28,794 bases of DNA from Crenothrix polyspora. GTDB lineage: Bacteria > Pseudomonadota > Gammaproteobacteria > Methylococcales > Methylomonadaceae. The DNA is taken from the NCBI GenBank assembly GCA_945903675.1, contig CAMDOP010000005.1, positions 1 through 28,794 of the forward strand. The letters run 5' to 3'. Of the stretch, positions 26,117 through 28,794 are shown in pieces. Under the pieces are notes generated by a model. That model was not told the origin of the DNA. It searched no databases and saw nothing but the letters and a program-made list of their open reading frames with translations. A program made the translations under genes and the position numbers. Position 1 is the stretch's first letter; the number at the start of each line of letters is the position of its first letter.

Positions 26117-26446
26117 TTTCAATTTATCTCCAGGCACTAACAATAAACCCCAATATCATTTAATAGAAGTGGGTATCAATAATAAACAAGTCTGTATTAA
26201 GCATTACCCAAATTCAATAAAAGAAGGTATCATTTTCATTGAATGGTCGGCTTTGATGAACAGCAGGTAATCATTATATTAATACACGTTGCTAGCAGTT
26301 GTGTATAAATAATTACTTCCTTATGTATTTCTGATACATTCACAATCAAAATTATTGAATATCAAGGTATAAAAATAGCTAGATATTCAATAATTTTAAT
26401 AGCTCACAGACTCACTTTTCCCATCCACTTAACCTATAAATAATCC
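26117..26446. promoter_or_regulatory. 330-bp divergent intergenic region with long inverted repeat
   Basis: No gene. It must hold the promoters of gpmI (leftward) and yibN-secB-gpsA (rightward), but no unambiguous -35/-10 pair was assigned. It contains a perfect 16-bp inverted repeat at 26348-26363 and 26382-26397 (18-nt spacer), listed separately. A weaker 7-bp one, ATTCAAT/ATTGAAT, is at about 26212-26244. AT content is very high. Confidence 0.5.
26348..26397. repeat. Perfect 16-bp inverted repeat upstream of yibN
   Basis: Arms AAAATTATTGAATATC (26348-26363) and GATATTCAATAATTTT (26382-26397) are exact reverse complements, separated by 18 nt. It lies 50 bp before the yibN start. It could be a two-site operator, a hairpin in the 5' leader, or a terminator for an upstream unseen transcript. 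The symmetry is too long for chance in a window of this size. Confidence 0.8.
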
Positions 26447-26926
26447 ATGGAACGTTACTTAGATTTTATTTTAAACCATTATATTTTATCACTTGCACTT
26501 GCAGTCGTTACTTATCTCTTAATTCAAGAATTATTTGATACCGCCTTTAAGAAGTTTTCAGGTATATCACCGCTTTTAGCGGTCGCAAAAATGAATGATA
26601 ACGATACTTTGGTAATTGATGTAAGAGATGCAACTGACTTTTCACCCAGTCATATTGAACAAGCCATCAGTATGCCATTAGGTAAACTAGCTGAAGATAT
26701 TTCTAAAATATCTGAACATAAAAAGAAACCTGTATTAATTGCTTGCTTAAATGGAACACGCTCTGCATCAGCAGGAAAAATATTAACTAAAGCAGGTTTT
26801 GAGCAAGTTTTTGTTATAACCGGTGGAATGCAAGCTTGGGAAAATGACTATAAGCTGCCTATAAAAAACAGCAGTAAGAAACAATTGAAAACAAATGGTA
26901 GCAACGTCATCGTTGTCACCGAATAA
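26447..26926 (+). CDS. yibN: YibN-type membrane-anchored rhodanese
   Basis: A 159-residue protein with one N-terminal membrane helix (about 9-28) and a rhodanese domain (about 40-140). The active-site loop is IACLNGTRS with Cys100, followed by SAGKILTKAGFEQVFV and GGMQAWE. The family transfers sulfur, but the YibN substrate is not established. Gene order (gpmI divergent, then rhodanese, secB, gpsA) equals that of E. coli yibN-grxC-secB-gpsA, except that grxC is missing here. ATG 26447 has no clear ribosome site. The gap to secB is 33 nt. Confidence 0.93.
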   Translation: MERYLDFILNHYILSLALAVVTYLLIQELFDTAFKKFSGISPLLAVAKMNDNDTLVIDVRDATDFSPSHIEQAISMPLGKLAEDISKISEHKKKPVLIACLNGTRSASAGKILTKAGFEQVFVITGGMQAWENDYKLPIKNSSKKQLKTNGSNVIVVTE

Positions 26927-26959
26927 TCCTTATACTTAAACTAAAAACGACCTTACCTC

Positions 26960-27430
26960 ATGGCTGAAGAACAACAAGCACCAGAAAAACAATTTTCAAT
27001 ACAAAAAATATACACTAAAGATTTATCTTTTGAGACGCCAAGTTCTCCAAAGATCTTTACTGAAAAATGGGAGCCTACTGTAGATCTGAATCTTAGCAGT
27101 CAAATACAAGCTTTAGAATCATCATTATTTGAGGTAGCTCTAACTATAACCATTACAGTTAAAAGTATTGATACCATTGCTTATCTGGTTGAAGTCAGTC
27201 AAGCAGGAATCTTTACTTTAAGTGGTTTTACTGAAGAAGAAATGGGGCCTATGCTAGGTAGCTTTTGCCCTAATATACTTTTTCCTTACGCACGAGAAGC
27301 TGTTTCAGATTTAGTGGCAAAAGGTGGCTTTCCACAATTATTGTTAGCGCCAGTCAATTTTGATGCGTTGTATGCCCAGCAATTGCAGTATGCGCAACAA
27401 CAAGTCCCTAGCTCTGACTCCATCAATTAA
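26960..27430 (+). CDS. secB: SecB, protein-export chaperone
   Basis: A 156-residue cytoplasmic tetrameric chaperone that keeps precursor proteins unfolded for SecA/SecYEG. Recognised by FSIQKIYTKDLSFETPSSP (12-30), then FEVALTITITVK, VSQAGIFTLSGF and CPNILFPYAREAVSDLVAKG, followed by FPQLLLAPVNFDALYAQQ near the C-terminus. The length is typical. Its start lies 33 nt after yibN and its stop 9 nt before gpsA, so it is likely one transcript. No strong ribosome site is seen before ATG 26960. Confidence 0.98.
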   Translation: MAEEQQAPEKQFSIQKIYTKDLSFETPSSPKIFTEKWEPTVDLNLSSQIQALESSLFEVALTITITVKSIDTIAYLVEVSQAGIFTLSGFTEEEMGPMLGSFCPNILFPYAREAVSDLVAKGGFPQLLLAPVNFDALYAQQLQYAQQQVPSSDSIN

Positions 27431-27439
27431 TGTGCCTCG

Positions 27440-28435
27440 ATGAATAAAATAGCTATCCTAGGTGCTGGTTCATGGGGAACAGCACTTGCACTATTGGCAG
27501 CTCGAAATGGCTGCCAAACCTTATTATGGGGCCATAATAAGGAGCAAATAGCTATCTTGGCTAAACAACATCAAAACCAACGTTATTTACCAGGTCATTT
27601 TTTCCCAGAAAACCTTAGTGTCACCGCAGAACTCGAAGATGTCGCTAACTTTAGTGATTTAATTTTGGTTTGCGTACCTAGTCATTCCTTTAAAAACACA
27701 CTGACACAACTTAAGCCACACCTAAATAATGCAGTTAAAATAGCTTGGGCCACTAAAGGCTTTAATCCAGATGATGGTTGCTTACTACATGAAATAGTCG
27801 CCGAAGTATTTTCAACACAAACCCCAGCGGCCATTCTTTCAGGCCCTACCTTTGCGCTTGAAGTTGCTAATAATTTACCGACGGCTATTACCATAGCAGC
27901 TACACAACCTGTATTTGCCAAAGAATTATCTAGTATTCTACATAGCGATCTTTTTAGAACCTATACTAGTTCTGACGTTATAGGCGTTGAAGTCGGCGGT
28001 GCTGTTAAAAATGTACTGGCTATTGCTGCAGGTGTCGCAGATGGCTTAGGTTTTGGTGCAAATACACGTGCAGCCTTAATAACACGAGGCCTTGGTGAGA
28101 TCATTCGTTTAGGTATTAAATTAGGTGGTAATCCAGAAACCTTTATGGGGCTTGCTGGTTTGGGCGATCTAATTTTGACGTGTACTGATAACCAATCCAG
28201 AAATCGCCGTTTTGGTTTAGCGTTAGGCCATGGTAAAGACCAGGCAACCGCTACACTAGAGATCGGTCAAGAGATTGAAGGTGTATCTGCCGCTAAAGAA
28301 ACTTACTTGTTAGCCAAAAAATATGCAATTGACATGCCCATTATCGAGCAAACTTATAAAGTGCTCTATGAAGGCTTGGCACCAAGGACGGCTGTACATA
28401 ACTTATTGGGCCGCGAACAAAAATCTGAGTATTAA
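27440..28435 (+). CDS. gpsA: Glycerol-3-phosphate dehydrogenase [NAD(P)+]
   Basis: A 331-residue cytoplasmic enzyme that reduces dihydroxyacetone phosphate to sn-glycerol-3-phosphate for phospholipid synthesis. The NAD-binding loop GAGSWGTALA (8-17) opens the protein. SGPTFALEVANNLPTA and the catalytic Lys region GGAVKNVLAIAAGVADGLGF follow, then GLAGLGDLILTCTDNQSRNR, all characteristic. The length is normal. It follows secB by nine bases, the conserved secB-gpsA pair. Confidence 0.98.
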   Translation: MNKIAILGAGSWGTALALLAARNGCQTLLWGHNKEQIAILAKQHQNQRYLPGHFFPENLSVTAELEDVANFSDLILVCVPSHSFKNTLTQLKPHLNNAVKIAWATKGFNPDDGCLLHEIVAEVFSTQTPAAILSGPTFALEVANNLPTAITIAATQPVFAKELSSILHSDLFRTYTSSDVIGVEVGGAVKNVLAIAAGVADGLGFGANTRAALITRGLGEIIRLGIKLGGNPETFMGLAGLGDLILTCTDNQSRNRRFGLALGHGKDQATATLEIGQEIEGVSAAKETYLLAKKYAIDMPIIEQTYKVLYEGLAPRTAVHNLLGREQKSEY

Positions 28436-28553
28436 CTTAAGTTGCCTCTGTGTTTCATGCAGAAAGCTCTAACACTTCAATGCACCGATAGTCCTAAAAA
28501 ATTTATTTATAAACACTAAATTGATACCCTCAATAACTTTCACATAACCTAAC

Positions 28554-28794
28554 ATGAAATATTTTATCCTACTGATAGCTTTTGTTTTGACTAGTTGCAC
28601 AGGTATTCCTGAAGGACTTGTAGCTATTGATGGTTTTGAAATTAACCGCTATCTGGGTACGTGGTATGAAGTGGCAAGACTAGATCATCGGTTTGAAAGG
28701 GGGTTGGAAAATATTTCCGCTAATTATAGCTTACGTGCCGATGGCGGCGTTAATGTGCTTAATAAAGGTTGGAATACCCAAGCTAATGAATATC
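28554..28794 (+). CDS. blc: Blc-type outer-membrane lipocalin (5' part, cut by window end)
   Basis: The first 80 residues of a lipoprotein lipocalin; the gene continues beyond the window. ATG 28554 opens MKYFILLIAFVLTSC, a signal peptide with lipobox LTSC (Cys15). The lipocalin signature RYLGTWYEVARLDHRFERG follows, then the Blc-like SLRADGGVNVLNKGW. Blc binds fatty acids or lysophospholipids and is thought to help maintain the outer membrane. There is no visible ribosome site directly upstream. It lies 118 nt after gpsA on the same strand, possibly under its own promoter. Confidence 0.93.
   Translation, partial: MKYFILLIAFVLTSCTGIPEGLVAIDGFEINRYLGTWYEVARLDHRFERGLENISANYSLRADGGVNVLNKGWNTQANEY

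Overview
This is an AT-rich gammaproteobacterial chromosome segment. Two blocks have the gene order familiar from Gammaproteobacteria: uvrA-MFS, and ctpA-envC-gpmI / yibN-secB-gpsA. Between them lies a long exosortase A (XrtA)-associated exopolysaccharide locus. Low GC plus an XrtA locus would fit a methanotroph of the Methylococcales, but nothing here proves that; the genus is not determined.

Layout, left to right. (1) 1-3648, plus strand: the C-terminal half of uvrA, a 449-bp gap with a probable dispersed repeat, a YajR-type MFS transporter with a TTG start, and a small SirB-family membrane protein. (2) 3649-5735, minus strand: two accessory genes, a HEPN-like protein whose RNase motif looks degenerate and an HNH-type nuclease. 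Between and upstream of them are a G8 tract and a 12-bp palindrome. (3) 5736-19358, minus strand: ten genes, read from prsT downwards as TPR lipoprotein (PrsT), Wza-type export lipoprotein, Wzz/GNVR chain-length protein, CpsD-like tyrosine kinase, outer-membrane beta-barrel, ExeA/GspA-like ATPase, polysaccharide deacetylase, FemAB-like acyltransferase, GT4-like glycosyltransferase and an asparagine-synthase-like amidotransferase. (4) 19655-26116, minus strand: single-domain FimV-like protein, asd, adk, ctpA, envC, gpmI. (5) 26447-28794, plus strand: yibN-type rhodanese, secB, gpsA and the start of a Blc-type lipocalin.

How they work together. The ten-gene block is the inner-to-outer membrane machinery for a secreted polysaccharide. 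The chain-length protein and tyrosine kinase control polymerisation, and the Wza-like lipoprotein and beta-barrel give an outer-membrane exit. The deacetylase, FemAB-like enzyme, glycosyltransferase and amidotransferase modify or build the glycan. In this family of loci the polymer is co-inherited with the exosortase that anchors PEP-CTERM proteins. The exosortase gene itself is not in this window, and the place where it is often found (between glycosyltransferase and amidotransferase) is only 66 bp of non-coding DNA. The locus also abuts a FimV homologue reduced to its N-terminal domain, which suggests that the island sits at a rearrangement point. The right block combines cell-envelope maintenance (EnvC, CtpA), export (SecB) and central metabolism (GpmI, GpsA, Adk, Asd).

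No tRNA, rRNA, CRISPR array, transposase or complete insertion sequence was recognised. No outright novel system can be demonstrated. The most interesting places are the XrtA locus without xrtA, the fimV/island junction and the HEPN-like/HNH pair.
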